Of a stretch of 64,000 nucleotides of DNA, positions 24,181 to 35,525 are shown piece by piece; within the stretch, counting starts at the first letter, position 1, and each line of letters starts with the position of its first letter. This DNA is from Carnegiea gigantea (lineage: Eukaryota; Streptophyta; Magnoliopsida; Caryophyllales; Cactaceae), in assembly GCA_029747015.1 (NCBI GenBank), contig JAKOGI010001959.1, positions 1 to 64,000 of the forward strand, given 5' to 3'. Both the position numbers and the translations under genes were made by a program. The notes under the pieces were generated by a model. The model saw only the letters and a list, made by a program, of their open reading frames with translations. It was not told the DNA's origin and did no database searches.

Positions 24181-24650
24181 CAACAGTTACAAACACAAAT
24201 CTCGAGTCTAAAATAAATAAAGACAAGCAAGATGAAAGAATTTGATTTTATTTTAATTTCAGAAGATATTGGTACAATCTCTGTGTATTTTTTATAAGTA
24301 AACAAATAAAAGTCCTTTGATTTGATCTCCAATTTGTATTGAAAGAGGTTCGAATAATTGAATATCAATTAAGTTGATTGATTTGGCTCCTTTGAATAAA
24401 CTTGAATGAATTTGATCTTGAGAGAGGACCTAAGAGGCTTAATCTAAACCAAGAAGATCTTTCTTTGATTTTCAAAACTAGACGTCATGCATTTGAATCT
24501 TGTAGGTTCTTTCAGAGAAATTAAACCTTTGGGCCTTTAGGATGCCTTAGAGTTAATGAGTTTTTCGACCTCCATGAGTAGAAGGGAGTAAGACTATATT
24601 TATAGGGAAAGAATCCTCCTCCCCCTTATTAGGATTTACGACTTATTTGC
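24181..24650 (-). repeat. degenerate LTR-like sequence (copy 1 of 3)
   Basis: Shares an ordered series of blocks with 39055-39330 and 39605-39893: CGAGTCTAAAATAAAT, then GGTACAATCTCTGTGTAT, AAACAAATAAA, TTTGATTTGATCTCC, TGAATTTGATCTTGAGAGA and CCTAAGAGGCTTAAT. A minus-strand TATA-like stretch (plus TATTTATAGGG, about 24597-24607) follows. The pattern suggests the U3/R part of a minus-strand gypsy LTR, possibly the Tat-like element whose gag fragment is at 39894-40463. Confidence 0.6.
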
Positions 24651-25861
24651 CTTTTTGGGTTGTTGATTGGACCTTTGACTTATTAGTCCATTTGATTAGC
24701 GATCTAATAGTCAATTTGACTGTTGACTTGGCAACAATTTGGGACATATTTAAATAGTCGATTGGGACCAATTCATTAAAATAAATTAGATTAATTAAAT
24801 GGATTTGCCCAAAATAATCAATTTATATTTATTTTTTGACATGATAAATATTATTAAACGTTTCGTGCCTATAAATTGCTCCTTCGAGAGTTGTCCACAT
24901 CTATGACTTTGAAATGCTTGATGTGGTCGAGTCTCTAAAACTTGATTACAAAGTTGGACATGTTTTTGACTTGACTTATTATAGTACCAAGCTCGATGTT
25001 CTTGACTTCAATAGGATGTTGATTAACAAGAACCATTGATCCGTTTAACTTGGACTTCCAGTGGTTAAGCTTTAATAGGCCAGATAAAGTACGTCAGTAT
25101 GTTGGCTTGGCACATCTTTTTTGTGAAGATTTTTTTTTTTTTGGGGAACTTAGCATAATTTGTGTTTGGGTAGATATAGGAAACTACATGCGAACAAGCA
25201 CAATCTTTTTGGTTTCCAAAGACTATAAATCTTTAGGATGCTGATTTTCTGTCATTTCTATAACATCCTTAAAACCTTTTCTTCTACAAAAGTTTTACTG
25301 TTGTTATACAAAAGTGGCATTCTTGATATCACAGCAAGGAGTTAAATAGATTTGAAGAGACCTTGGTTAATCCTTATCTATTTTTGTGGCTTTGTTTTCT
25401 ATCTTTTGTACCTTTTTTTTGGGGATGTTGTCCAATTAATCAAGCAAGTAGGCCTCTGAGTGTTTGCTTAAAGCTTATCGTAGAAGGTCTTGAGAATGGC
25501 AGAAGCATGATGGCGCCAAATTGTCTGATAATGTTAGTACGATCAAACATTTTCAAACTCGTTCTGTATTAGTTCAGGAGAGAGACTTCATTCACTATTT
25601 CTTTGAAAGGGATGAAAGAAAGTGTTTTAGCCCTTTAATTGATTGATTTGATTCCCCCTGTTTTGCTTGTATGCCTTACATCTCTTCTCTCTCTTTCTCT
25701 TTTTTTTTGTTGCTTTTGTATCTTTGTCCTTCTATTTTTTATGCAGGAGAACTTCATCAATTATTAAGGAATTCTTCAATTTTTCTAAAAGTAGAAAAAA
25801 TGGCATCTCATTAGTAGTAAGAGATGTATTATTAATCCTTGAATGTTTCCACTTTTATAGA
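24651..25861. other. unassigned AT-rich DNA
   Basis: No gene recognised. Short open frames (25050-25244, 25363-25572, 25667-25885) are Phe/Leu-rich and follow T runs, without domains. It may continue the LTR-like piece to the left and leads into the 117-bp tandem array. Confidence 0.4.
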
Positions 25862-26300
25862 AAATTTGACTTGATTATTGGTTAACCTTTGAATGTCTTA
25901 ACCTTTTGGGCACCTCAATGGCTTAACTTGAATTTTCCTGAGGAGAACATTCCCAAATGTGAGAATTCTTTAAAGGCAAATTCGATTTGATTATCAGTTA
26001 ACCTTTAAATGTTTAACCCTTTCGGGTACATCACCGGGTTATCCTTGAATCCACTTAAGGTGAACTTTCTCAAAGGCAAAAATTCTCTGAAGACAAATTT
26101 AATTTGATTACCAGTTAATATTTGAATGTCTAACCCTTTTTGATACATTAACAAGTTAACCTTAAATTTTTCTAAGAACATTCCCAAAAGCTAGAATTCT
26201 CCAAAGGTGATTATAGGTTAACTTTTAAATGCCTTAACCTTATGGGCACATTAACAGGTTAACCGTAAATTCCTAAAAGGAGATATGTGTCGCCTATGTG
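25862..26300 (+). repeat. 117-bp tandem repeat, about 3.7 units
   Basis: Units start GTTAACCTTTGAATG at 25881, GTTAACCTTTAAATG at 25997, GTTAATATTTGAATG at 26114 and GTTAACTTTTAAATG at 26217 (spacing 116, 117, 103). Each continues with a TTAACCCTTT-GGGCACAT-like block, a TTAACCTTGAATT-like block and AGAATTCT-CAAAGG, ending near TTTGATTA. The array ends about 20 bp before the 5' LTR of the Athila-like element. The right flank of that element (38867 onward) does not continue it. Confidence 0.88.
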
Positions 26301-26320
26301 ACCAACTTAAAGAAGGCTAT

Positions 26321-27685
26321 TGATAAACCTCCATTTTGATTCATCTCTTATCTTCTTTTTGGTTCATTTTCCCTAATTCTCTTTTGATTTAGAGGGATTT
26401 TACGAGTTTTGCCTCCTCTAAGGTCGTTCCCTTGTTTAATCCCCCTTTTGACTTTTTGCAAGTGTTTTTCAAGTTATTCAAGGAAGAGGGGTAGCTATTG
26501 CATGGGAAAAGGCAACGCAAGAGTAAAGACAGTCATGCAAAGGCCCGAGGGAAGTAAGAAAGTATGAAAAACAAGAGGATTCTAGGGCACAGGACAAGCG
26601 ATGACCATCGCACAGTTGACAACTTACTGTCGCCTGCCTGCAGGAGAAGCCCCCAGGTCTAGGAGGTGGTAAGGCTGGCTGTTGCTGGGGCATGGCCAAG
26701 TCGTCGCCCTAGCGATCACCCTCTCCCTCTTCCAGTTTTTTAGCCTATAAATACCCCTTTTTGGCTAATTTGGAGATTATGCTTAATTTCTTTCATAAAA
26801 AGCACTTTAAAACACTTTCTATGTTTGATTTAGGCTTAAGGTAAGATCAGTGTTCTTGGATTGTTGTTGATTGAAGATTTTGAAGACTTTTATTCTCTAT
26901 TCCATTAATCTAAGTTTGTTCTTCTTTCTCTCTTTTTTCCTCTTTACTGGGTTTTGCTTAGTTGTTTGTTCATGCTTGGTTGTGATTGTTAGATTGTTAC
27001 AATGTTGATTAGTGAGTAGTTTTCCTTAACTTGGATTAGGAATTAGGAGCTAGGATGGTATAATAAGCTTGGTGTGATCTTATCATGCTTTAATTTTCAA
27101 GTTATTTAGGGGTCTTATTCTCTACCCACTAAGTGTTCGATGAAATGCCCGAAAGGACATTCCGTCCAATACTTGGGGCGAAAAACCACACCGAGAGGTG
27201 GGTATTCATCCTATGTGGATAGAAGAAGAGAGAACAAGCACTGGGTATGAAAATAATCCAAAGCCTTGTTAGGTGCAAGCTAATCTTCTTCAACCTCAAC
27301 CTTCGAGTCCCCCATGAAAATAGGTGGCTTTACAGATTAAGGTTACCTTTACTCTCCGAAAGGAGGTTTGGGCGGCTCTAAACAAGCCAATCACTTCCTT
27401 ACGATCACTCGTGAATTAGGCCAAGTTTAGGAACCCTTGCCTAACATAAATAAGTAGCCACTAGTGACTCATCTTCGACCCAAGTCCTTCTCTTATTAAA
27501 TTTTAAGCCTCTATTTTGCCTAGTTTTTCTTTCCTTCTTTCTTAAACTTACCCTTGACCCCTCTAGATTCAATCTAATCACTAAGTTAGGTGCCCCAAGT
27601 CTTGTTCTTAATGGACGACACCCCAATACACAGCAGTAAACCATTCATTTGCAGTATAAATTTAAAGCTTATTTCCAAATAAATA
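26321..27685 (+). repeat. 5' LTR, Athila-like
   Basis: Starts TGATAAACCTCC and ends CCAAATAAATA (the second copy ends CCAAACAAACA, so the terminal CA has mutated here). Aligns end to end with 37504-38866. A TATA box is at 26746-26753. It includes a CG-containing block (about 26585-26650, with CTGTCGCCTGCCTGC) in both copies. Confidence 0.94.
26746..26753 (+). promoter_or_regulatory. TATA box of Athila-like 5' LTR
   Basis: TATAAATA in the context AGCCTATAAATACC, conserved at the matching place in the 3' LTR. Confidence 0.75.
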
Positions 27686-27691
27686 AGTTTT

Positions 27692-27709
27692 TAGCGCCGT
27701 TATCGGGGA
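27692..27709 (+). other. primer binding site, tRNA-Asp type
   Basis: TAGCGCCGTTATCGGGGA is two G-to-A changes away from TGGCGCCGTTGCCGGGGA, the tRNA-Asp primer site typical of Athila elements. It begins six bases after the LTR end. Confidence 0.88.
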
Positions 27710-27961
27710 ACAAGGTTCCTTAGGTATCGTAACTAGAAGTATGGTTTAAGGCTAGAGTTTTGTTCTTGTTTTGTTCAATTGTTGCTGTTCATTCTTGATT
27801 TGGCTTACCTCCTTTGGAGTACTTGCTGTTATATGTATAGGAGAAGCTAAGGTTTAGTTGATTTGGTTTCCTTTCACCCTAAGATCAAAGCTACTTTCTG
27901 GGATCACCAGTGATGTGCAAGAAGTCAAAGTACGCAAGGAAGGAAAACTCAAGAGGCCAAC

Positions 27962-28810
27962 ATGGATACTGCCACGACTCCATCGAGGGACTTTTCGATG
28001 TTAGATCTAAATGCCATTCCATTTAGCATCGTGAAACCTCATGTTGAGGCCAACAATTTTCAATTTAACCCGACATTCATGACCTTGTTTCAACAAGACC
28101 AATTTGCAGGATACCTAATGGAGAACCCCAATAACCACATTGCTTCTTTCTTAGAGAAGTGTGACACGATCAAGATGAACAGGGTCTCCAATAATGCCAT
28201 CTAGTTGATACTATTTCCTTTCTCTTTAAAGGACAAGGTCAAGTCTTGGCTTTTGAACTCAAATGCCAATTTGTTCAATACTTGGGACGGTCTCTTCAAG
28301 GCGTTCTTATGTAAGTATTTCCCTCTTGGGAAGACCGCTAAACTCTGGAATGATATCACCTCCTTCTCTCAAATGGAGGGTGTGTCTCTTTATAAGGCAT
28401 GAGAGCGGTTCAAAGAGCTCCAACAGGAGTGCCCCCATTATGGCATCCTAGATTAATTGTTGGTGCAAACTCTCTACAACGGTCTTCAACAACTGATGAG
28501 GATCTCAATTGATGTAGCCCCCAGAGGCACTCTTATGGCCAAACCCATCAATGAAGCTAAGCAACTACTTGAAGATATGACATCCAATAATTATCATAGG
28601 GCAAGTAAACGGGACCACCCTAAGAAAGGAGGATGGCATGAGATTGATGCTTTCCCTATGCTTACAAGCAAGGTTGATGCACTTTTCCAAAAGGTAGATT
28701 GACTTCAACCTACTCATTCTCATGTTGGCACCCCTAGTCGGTTATTTGGGCAAGCAAGTGTTTGTGAAGTGTGTGGAATTGAAGACCATAGTGGGATAAG
28801 TGCCATCTTG
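27962..28810 (+). pseudogene. Athila-like gag
   Basis: A single plus-strand frame runs from the ATG at 27962 (MDTATTPSRDFSMLDLN) and is cut by four in-frame stops: TAG 28202, TGA 28400, TAA 28454 and TGA 28700. Across the stops it reads as the Athila gag: NPNNHIASFLEKCDTIKMN, LFPFSLKDKVKSWLLN, ERFKELQQECPHYGI and LLVQTLYNGL. A zinc knuckle starts in the same frame at 28763 (CEVCGIEDHS), but the last cysteine is not in frame. Gag forms the particle. The TGA at 28400 sits where tryptophan is usual, consistent with TGG to TGA. Confidence 0.88.
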
Positions 28811-29438
28811 GTCATTCATTTCAATATCTCACCATTGACTAAGCCAATGCGCTCCATAACTTCAATAATAGATCACAAAATGACCTCTAACCCAATACCT
28901 TCAGTTCCGGTTGGAGACACTACCTAAATTTCTCCTACAAAAATCCAAATCCCCCTTATCACCATCCCTTACAAAATAAACCTAACCCTCTCAGTTTCTA
29001 CTAACATGCTCCTCAAATTCAACCTCCTCAACCTCCACTTCTAAAGTCCAACTTGGAGAGCTTAATGGAGTGGTTTATGAAACTCAAACTAAGACAAATG
29101 AGGCTTTTGGTGAGTCTATGAGCTAACTCAATACCTAGTTTGAGAACATGTCCACATACCAAAAGACGATGGAAACTTAATTAGCTCAAATTGGATAATA
29201 AGTAAACCACCTATCTTAACCTCAAGGTCACGTCCCGGGCCAACCGGAAGCAAACCCCAAGGGGCATATGAATGCCATCACCTTAGGGAGTGGAAAGCAA
29301 CTTGATGAGCTAAAATGGCCTCACGGGGAGGAGGATGAAGGTTTGGTCAAAGATGAGGGAAAAGAAATACTAGAAGAAAAGGGAGATTTGGTCTCATAAA
29401 ATAGAAAGCAAGATAGGTATGAGGAGACCACAAAGCCT
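28811..29438 (+). other. gag-protease linker of the Athila-like element
   Basis: Proline-, glutamine- and asparagine-coding sequence in broken frames with no domain recognised. In Athila elements the region between the gag knuckle and protease is poorly conserved. Confidence 0.6.
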
Positions 29439-30260
29439 ATGTCGGTTGAGCCTTATAGGCCACCGGTTCCTTTCCCTAAAAGGCTTGCTAAGGCCAAACT
29501 TGAGGCTAAGTTTGGCAGATTTCTAGAGGTACTTAAGAAGTTGCAAACCAATATCCTATCCTTGGATGCCATCTCCGAGATGCCTTCTTTTGCCAAGATT
29601 CTAAACTCTAACAAAAGGAAATTTTAAGAAATTGCCATGGTTTCTCCCACGGAGGAGTGTTGTGCATCCTCTAAAATAAGCTCCCCCCAAGCTGAAAGAT
29701 CCAAGGAGCTTCTTCATTCCTTATGCCATTGGAGATATCACTATAAGTTAAGCATTATGTGATCGTGGGGCAAGTGTGAGTCTTATGCCTCACTCAATAT
29801 GCAAGATGTTCTAAGCAGGGGAACTCAAACACACCATAATATTGATACAACTTGCAGATCATTCCATCAAGTATCGCATGGAGTTCTAGAGGATTTGCCC
29901 CTTCAAGTTGGAAAATTCTTGATCTCTTCTGACTTTGTTGTTATGGAGATGGAGGAAGACGCCCCCATACCTATCATCCTAGGGCACCCTTTCATAGTCA
30001 CAGCTAGTGCAATGATTGATGTTAAGAATGGGAAGCTATCCATACAAGTTGGTGAGGAGAAGCTTAAATTCAATCTTTCACAAGCTATAGCTTCCCCCTC
30101 CCTAAAAGACACGTTCTATCAGGTTAATGTGCTTAAAAAGGTAGTACTTGAGGAGATGGGAACTCTTAGCACTTTGTTGGACCCTTTAGAGGCGTGCTTG
30201 ATTGGAACTTGTGGTAATGAGGTGACCCTCATCCTCATGAAGAAAGGCAGGTGTATGTGA
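29439..30260 (+). pseudogene. Athila-like aspartic protease region
   Basis: Open pieces 29439-29627 and 29799-30260 share one frame. The first carries PPVPFPKRLAKAKLEAKFG and FLEVLKKLQTNI, the segment just before the Athila protease. Between them, near 29755-29800, CDRGASVSLMPHSI holds the active site; Athila proteins usually have D-L/S-G-A, here D-R-G-A. The second contains LPLQVGKFLISSDFVVMEM and IPIILGHPFI (the ILGRPFL flap/second-loop motif). The frame is interrupted between the pieces. The protease matures the polyprotein. Confidence 0.85.
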
Positions 30261-30559
30261 GGATCCTTAACTTAGTCTAACCATACCTCCCTCGACACTA
30301 ATCAGGGGAGATTCTTAATGTGGAGGTTTGACCCTCCAATGAAGGCAAGAAGCATGCTCTTAAGGTGGAATTGAAGCCCCTACCATCTCATCTAGGGTAT
30401 AAATTTCTTGGTCTAAATTGTACTTTTCCCCTCATCATTAGTGCTTAGTTTAATGGTCAATGGTTGGTTATGCTTCAAAAGCATAGAAGCGCCACTGGCT
30501 ATAGTTTGACAATATCAAGGGGATTAATCCTTCATTTTACATGCATTGAATTCTTCTTT

Positions 30560-31080
30560 TGATGGGCATAGACCTCTAGACAACCTCAACATCATTTGAA
30601 TCCTGACATGCAAGAGGTCGTTAAGAAGGAGGTTACCAAGCTACTTGATGTCGGAATCATCCATCTAATTTCGGATAGTGATTGGGTTAGTCTAGTTCAA
30701 GTAGTTCCTAAGAAAGGGGGTATGACCGTTGTTAAGAATGCAAGAGATGAGCTCATGTCTACTAGAACGGTTAAGGGACGGCGCATGGGCATTGACCATA
30801 GAAAACTTAATGATGCCACTTCGAAAGACTATTTCCCTGCCCTTTCCTTGATCAAATTTTGGAATGGTTAGCTGGGCATTCTTTCTTTTATTACTTGGAT
30901 GGGTAGTCGGGATTCTTCTAAGTCCCTATCCACACAAGTAGCCAAGATAAAACCGCTTTTACATGCTGCTACGGGACTTTCGCATACCATAAATGCCACT
31001 TGGGCTTTGCAATGCCCTGGCTACTAGATGTATGCTCGCTATTTTCTACGTGTGGAGAGGATAAAGGAGGTTTCTATGGA
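30560..31080 (+). pseudogene. Athila-like reverse transcriptase, N-terminal part with central deletion
   Basis: The open piece 30596-30871 gives LNPDMQEVVKKEVTKLLDVG, VPKKGGMTVVKN and GIDHRKLNDATSKDYFP, the start of the Athila RT. Other frames follow with YLDG-SGF and KTAFTCCYGTFAYHKC. The MPFGLCNAPATFQRCM segment is shifted and shortened (GFAMPW), and the YxDD/FMDD catalytic box is not intact: a frameshift near 31070 leads to FFIYLGTFDLCLDKL. The RT is inactive. The preceding 30261-30559 is degenerate linker. Confidence 0.85.
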
Positions 31081-31895
31081 TGATTTTTTTTATCTATTTA
31101 GGCACTTTTGATTTGTGCTTGGACAAATTGGCTAAAGTCCTCCATAAATACAAAGAAGTTAACTTGGTCCTAAATTGGGAAAAGTATCATTTTATGGTAC
31201 AAGAAGCTGTGATTTTTGGACTTGTGGTTCCATATATGGGTATTGAGGTGGATAAAGCAAAGATAGAGGTTATAGAGCACTTGCCACCCCTTACATGTGT
31301 CAAACGGGTGAGAAGCTTCCTTGGACACGCGAGTTTCTACCACTGTTTCATCAAGGATCTCTCTAAAATCGCTAAGCCTCTCACTTTGCTTTTGGCCAAA
31401 GATACCCCATTTGTGTTTACTAATGAGTGTCTTGAAGTGTTTCACAGGATAAAAGAGGCTCTCATCACCACCCCTATCGTCCAACCGCCCAATGGGAGCC
31501 TTCCTTTCGATATTATGTGTGATACTAGCGACCATGTGGATGGGGCAATTTTGGGGCAACGAAGAGATATGGAGCCTTATGCCATCTATTATGCTAGTAA
31601 GACACTTGATGAGGCTTAACAAAACTACGCCACCACCGATAAAGGAGTTGCTTGCGGTGGTGTACGTAATTGATAAATTTTGACCACATCTCTTGTGCTC
31701 CAAGGTCATTGTGTACATCAACCACTCCACCCTTAAGTATCTCCTAGACAAAAACTCTAAGTCTCATCTGCTTCAGTGGATCCTCTTCCTTTAATAGTTT
31801 GCACTTGAAATCTGGGACAAGAAGGGCACCGAGAATATGGTGGTGGACCATCTCTCTCGCTTAGCAATTCCCCTTAGGTAGACGGAGAATGTGAC
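31080..31895 (+). pseudogene. Athila-like RT thumb/connection and RNase H
   Basis: The open frame 31080-31619 reads NLVLNWEKYHFMVQEAVIFG, GIEVDKAKIEVIEHLPPLT and RSFLGHASFYHCFIKDLSKI, then RNase H starts with FDIMCDTSDHVDGAILGQR (catalytic D of MCDAS) and YAIYYASKTLDEA. After TAA at 31617 a frameshift occurs, but KELLAVVYVIDKF, the usual YTDHSTLKYLL (with T in VYINHSTLKYLL) and NMVVDHLSRL remain readable to 31880. RNase H removes the RNA strand of the hybrid. The D-to-N change in the YTDHS motif would itself harm activity. Confidence 0.87.
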
Positions 31896-33246
31896 TTGCC
31901 AATTAACGATTCTTTCCCGGATGACCATTTGCTAGCCTTAGCGATATCTAATGTTCCTTTGTATGTAGATTTGGTGACTTATTTGGCATGTGGCATCACA
32001 CCGTGGGACATGAACTCAAATCAAAAGAAGTGGTTTTTCTACCTAGCCAAGTCATATTTTTGGGAGGAACCTTGCTTGTATAAGGCTTGTGAAGATGGCA
32101 TAATAAAGAGATGCGTGCCCAAGGAGGACACTAATTCCATCACCTCTTATTGCCATGACTTGCCTTGCAGAGGGCATACAACCTTTGACAAGGTCGCAAC
32201 CAAGATCCTCCAAGCTGATTTTTATTACCCCACACTATTCAAGGATGTGGACAAACATGTCCGGGCTTGTGATCGATGTCAACAGACCAGGAATTTGTCT
32301 AGGCACAATGAGATGCCTCTAAACTACATACTTGAAGTTATCTTTGATGTATGGGGGATAGATTTCATGGGCCCCTTCCCATATTCCCAAGGCAACAAGT
32401 ACATCTTACTCGCTATCGACTACATCTTCAAGTAGGTGCAGGCCATTGTTAGCCCCACCAATGACTCCCAAGTGGTAGTTCAACTCTTCAAGAAGGCAAT
32501 CTTCCGTTGTTTTGGAGCCCCCTGGGTCCTCATTAGTAATGATGGTGCTCATTTCATTGAGAAGAAACTTGAAGAGTTGTTGAAAAAGTATGGGGTGCAT
32601 TATAAATACAGCCTTTGCTACCACCCCCAAATAAGTGGCCATGTGGAGATCTCCAACTGAGAAATCAAGATTATTTTGGAGAAAAACGGTTGCAAGATCA
32701 AGAAAAGATTGGGCGGACAAGCTAGATGATGCTCTATCGGCATACCGTACAACTTTCAAGACTCCTATTGCTACAATGCCATTTAGGTTGATTTATCGTA
32801 AGCCATGCCACCTCCCCGTTGAGTTGGAGCACAAGGCCTATTGGGCCGTCAAGTATCTTAATTTTTATTGGAAGACCGCGAGAGAAAATAGGCTACTTTA
32901 ATTGAATGAGCTTGAAGAGATCCACTCTGATGCTTATGAAAGTTTAAGAATTTACAAGGAGGGGATGAAAAAGTGGCATGATAAGCATATCCGCCGGAGG
33001 GAATTCAAGGTTGGTGATTTGGCCATCCTCTTGAACTCATGGTTGGCTTTATTCCCAAACAAACTCCATTCAAGGTGTTCGGGCCCTTTTGAGGTGCAGA
33101 AGGCCTTCCCATATGGCGCTATTAAAGTTAGGATAGAGGCCATAGGCACTTTCAAAGTGAACAGATCACTGCTCAAGCATTACATTGCCGGTGAGCCTAT
33201 TGACGGGAAGGACACCCACGACCTTCTCGATGTCGTTTCCTCTTAA
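31896..33246 (+). pseudogene. Athila-like integrase
   Basis: Open pieces 31896-32435, 32436-32660, 32635-32901 and 32902-33246. The zinc-binding H-H-C-C region is visible (CHDLPCRGH, then CDRCQQTRNLSR). Of the DDE core, D in WGIDFMGPFP, D in ISNDGAHF and E in SGHVEISN are retained. TAG at 32433 replaces the usual tryptophan of SKWVEAI; TGA at 32658 replaces an arginine; a frameshift near 32690 moves the rest to another frame. TAA at 32899 replaces a glutamine. The C-terminal part has KKWHDKHIRRREFKVGD and SGPFEVQKAFPYGAIKV. Inactive but nearly complete. Confidence 0.92.
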
Positions 33247-34080
33247 AAACCATTCATGGTCAAGCTATGACCTTAAAAAAGTGCTTTTCGGGAGGCAACT
33301 TGAACCTTCCACTTGGTTGTTAGCTTGAATAAGGAGGAGTTACCCAAAAGTGAAAAAAAAAATAAAGAGCTTGAAACAATCGAGGTGACTGGCAGGCCAT
33401 CGACTGTGCGACAGCCGTCACGTGGGCCTACAGGATTTAGAGTAGGAAACCAGGGAGTAGCAACGAAACTCGTCGCCAGCACAATAACCCGTCGCTAAGT
33501 AGCCGACGGCAAGCTGTCGCCTTCCCACGGCCCCTTCTTTTCTCCTTCTTTCTTTCCTCTTTCTTCATTTCTCCTTTAACCATTCCCAAACCCACACGAC
33601 TTTCTCTCTCTAAAACTTCTTCCAAGCTCCACCACCACCCTCGAAACCACAACTCTCCCACTCAATTTTCTACCATTTTCCATCATTTTCTTCACTCTTT
33701 TCACGTTTTCTTACTTATTCTTCTATTAAAATACCTTTTTTCTTCACCCATCACTCAAATCCTCACCACTCAAACCCTGCCCCCTAAATTTCCTACTCTC
33801 AAAATCTGCCACTTAAGGTTTTTTCCGTTCACTCTCTTGTCGAAATTTGCATCTCCTCTCTTCAAGCTTCCACTTGACTACCTCTTTGCACCATTCCCTC
33901 ACCACTTTCTCTCCGTTCAACTTTCCACCTCTATTGAAGAGTTCGTGAGCCTGAGGAGAGAGAAAGTCTCATTTTTTAGGCCTAATTGGTCCATTTTGGT
34001 GCTCTCTTGCCAGTGGGTATCTCCATTACCCACTTGAATTGCTTGGTCTGGGAGTGTTCGAAGTGTTGCAACCACTTAGA
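33247..34080 (+). other. spacer between integrase and ORF1-like gene
   Basis: C/T-rich on the plus strand from about 33530 to 33900, with short open frames but no recognised domain. The CG-containing stretch 33380-33520 (CGACTGTGCGACAGCCGTCA and related words) resembles in composition the CTGTCGCC block of the LTRs. Confidence 0.5.
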
Positions 34081-35525
34081 GTTTGAGGACATTTTGGCTC
34101 ACTTCAACCATGGGGAAAGAAGACTGCAATATCCAGGCCTTCATCAATGGGAGCATCCAAGTGCACTAAGACAGTTGCTCCCACCTCCTCTGCCAATGTG
34201 CCTCCAATCCAGGCCCAGAGGCTCAAGGTAACCACCCTCCTCCCCCTCATATTATTAACAAGTACGAGGTTCAATTCATTAATCAAGAGCACATTGCTCA
34301 TTATGATTCCATTACTTATAGATGAATAATCATGCCTCAGTATATTAATTTTGGCTGGTTGGGGAGTGTTGGGTTGTTATAAAGCTTGAACGAATTGCCT
34401 GATGTTACAAGTTTGGTTGAGTATATGAAAATGGATAAACCTATGTATGAGAGGTTATGCTTGGAGTTTATGAGTTCTATCAAGATCAATTAGAATACCC
34501 TGTACCAAAACCGACCCGTTCACATTCAATTTTGAGTTTTCAACGGGACCTTTGACACAAATCTAGTAGAATTTGACTGTCGCTTAAGGCTCTCTCATGG
34601 TGGTGTTTGGGGCCCCATCCATGAAATTTCAATGAACAAGAGTTTTGGGTTAAAACTGCTTGTGATAATCGCACACAAGTGAAAGATAATTCGGGGAATT
34701 ATGTAGCCTGCAGTGCTAGTGGCTCTAAGGCCACTTCTCTTTGCAACCCCACCCTTCGATATCTTCACCGCGTCATGGCCAACACTATATTCAAAAGACA
34801 CGGGAGTTAAAATAAATCCCAATTGAGCAATGTTTTCCTCTTATGGTGTATCCTAAATGATGAAACTTTTGATATGAGGGCTATTATCCTCTATCAGTTA
34901 GTCTCTTAGGCTTCCATTCCTAAATCCCCTATTGCCTATGGGGCCATTACTTCCGCTATTGCATATGGTTGGGAGTTGGAGCCTCTAATCAGGCGGTTAA
35001 CTCTGTTATTCCAAGAGGGGTGGCTACATTCAGCTAATTATATCAACACGAAGATATTCAAAATTAAGGGTGGCGATGTTTTTATCAACCACTATGGTAG
35101 ACTGCTTTTCCCCCTCCCAAACCCCACAGATAAGGATGACCCTTAACCCCAAGGAGGGCACGCCTTTGGCGGTGAGGGAGGTGCCAGGAGTTCTAAAGCC
35201 CAGGCCATACCACCCAAGTAGGAGAGGTATAACCTCTCTTTAACTAGAAGCTGCATTGAGGTAGGTTCTTCAGGCTTCAATGAAGCCCATTTCTACCCAT
35301 ACGTGGATGACCACTTCTCTCACTTCAACTTGATGCTCGATGCAATTAATAAGCATCAACAGATACACATTCAAGATCAACAAGAGTTGCTCTACTAACA
35401 AATAGAGATTGATCGCCGATAGCAAAACTTAGAGCACCATGTCTACTACGTATATGAGCACCATGGCTGGCCTTACTCTCCACCCGATTGGAGGCCTAGT
35501 AGCCCTCCCAACCCTTATTGATGGT
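34081..35525 (+). pseudogene. ATHILA-ORF1-like gene after pol (degenerate)
   Basis: Between pol and the 3' region, plus-strand pieces in changing frames resemble the ATHILA ORF-1 / post-pol protein of plant Athila elements. These include NKYEVQFINQEHIAHYDSI near 34260, NFGWLGSVG near 34350, MYERLCLEFMSSIKIN near 34445, ILNDETFDMRAIIL and IAYGAITSAIAYGWELEPL (34850-34990), INTKIFKIKGGDVFINHYG (35040-35100) and a tail with DDHFSHFNLMLDAINKHQQI (35300-35365). Several stops are present. Some authors call this position env-like; no signal peptide, transmembrane segment or other envelope hallmark can be seen here. Function of the intact gene is not firmly known. Confidence 0.6.

Noticed and set aside
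31170..31751. 193-codon minus-strand open frame
   Set aside because: Shadow of the Athila-like RNase H region, which reads clearly on the plus strand.
33247..35525. True retroviral envelope gene
   Set aside because: No signal peptide, transmembrane helix or other envelope feature is readable; resemblance is to ATHILA ORF1 instead.
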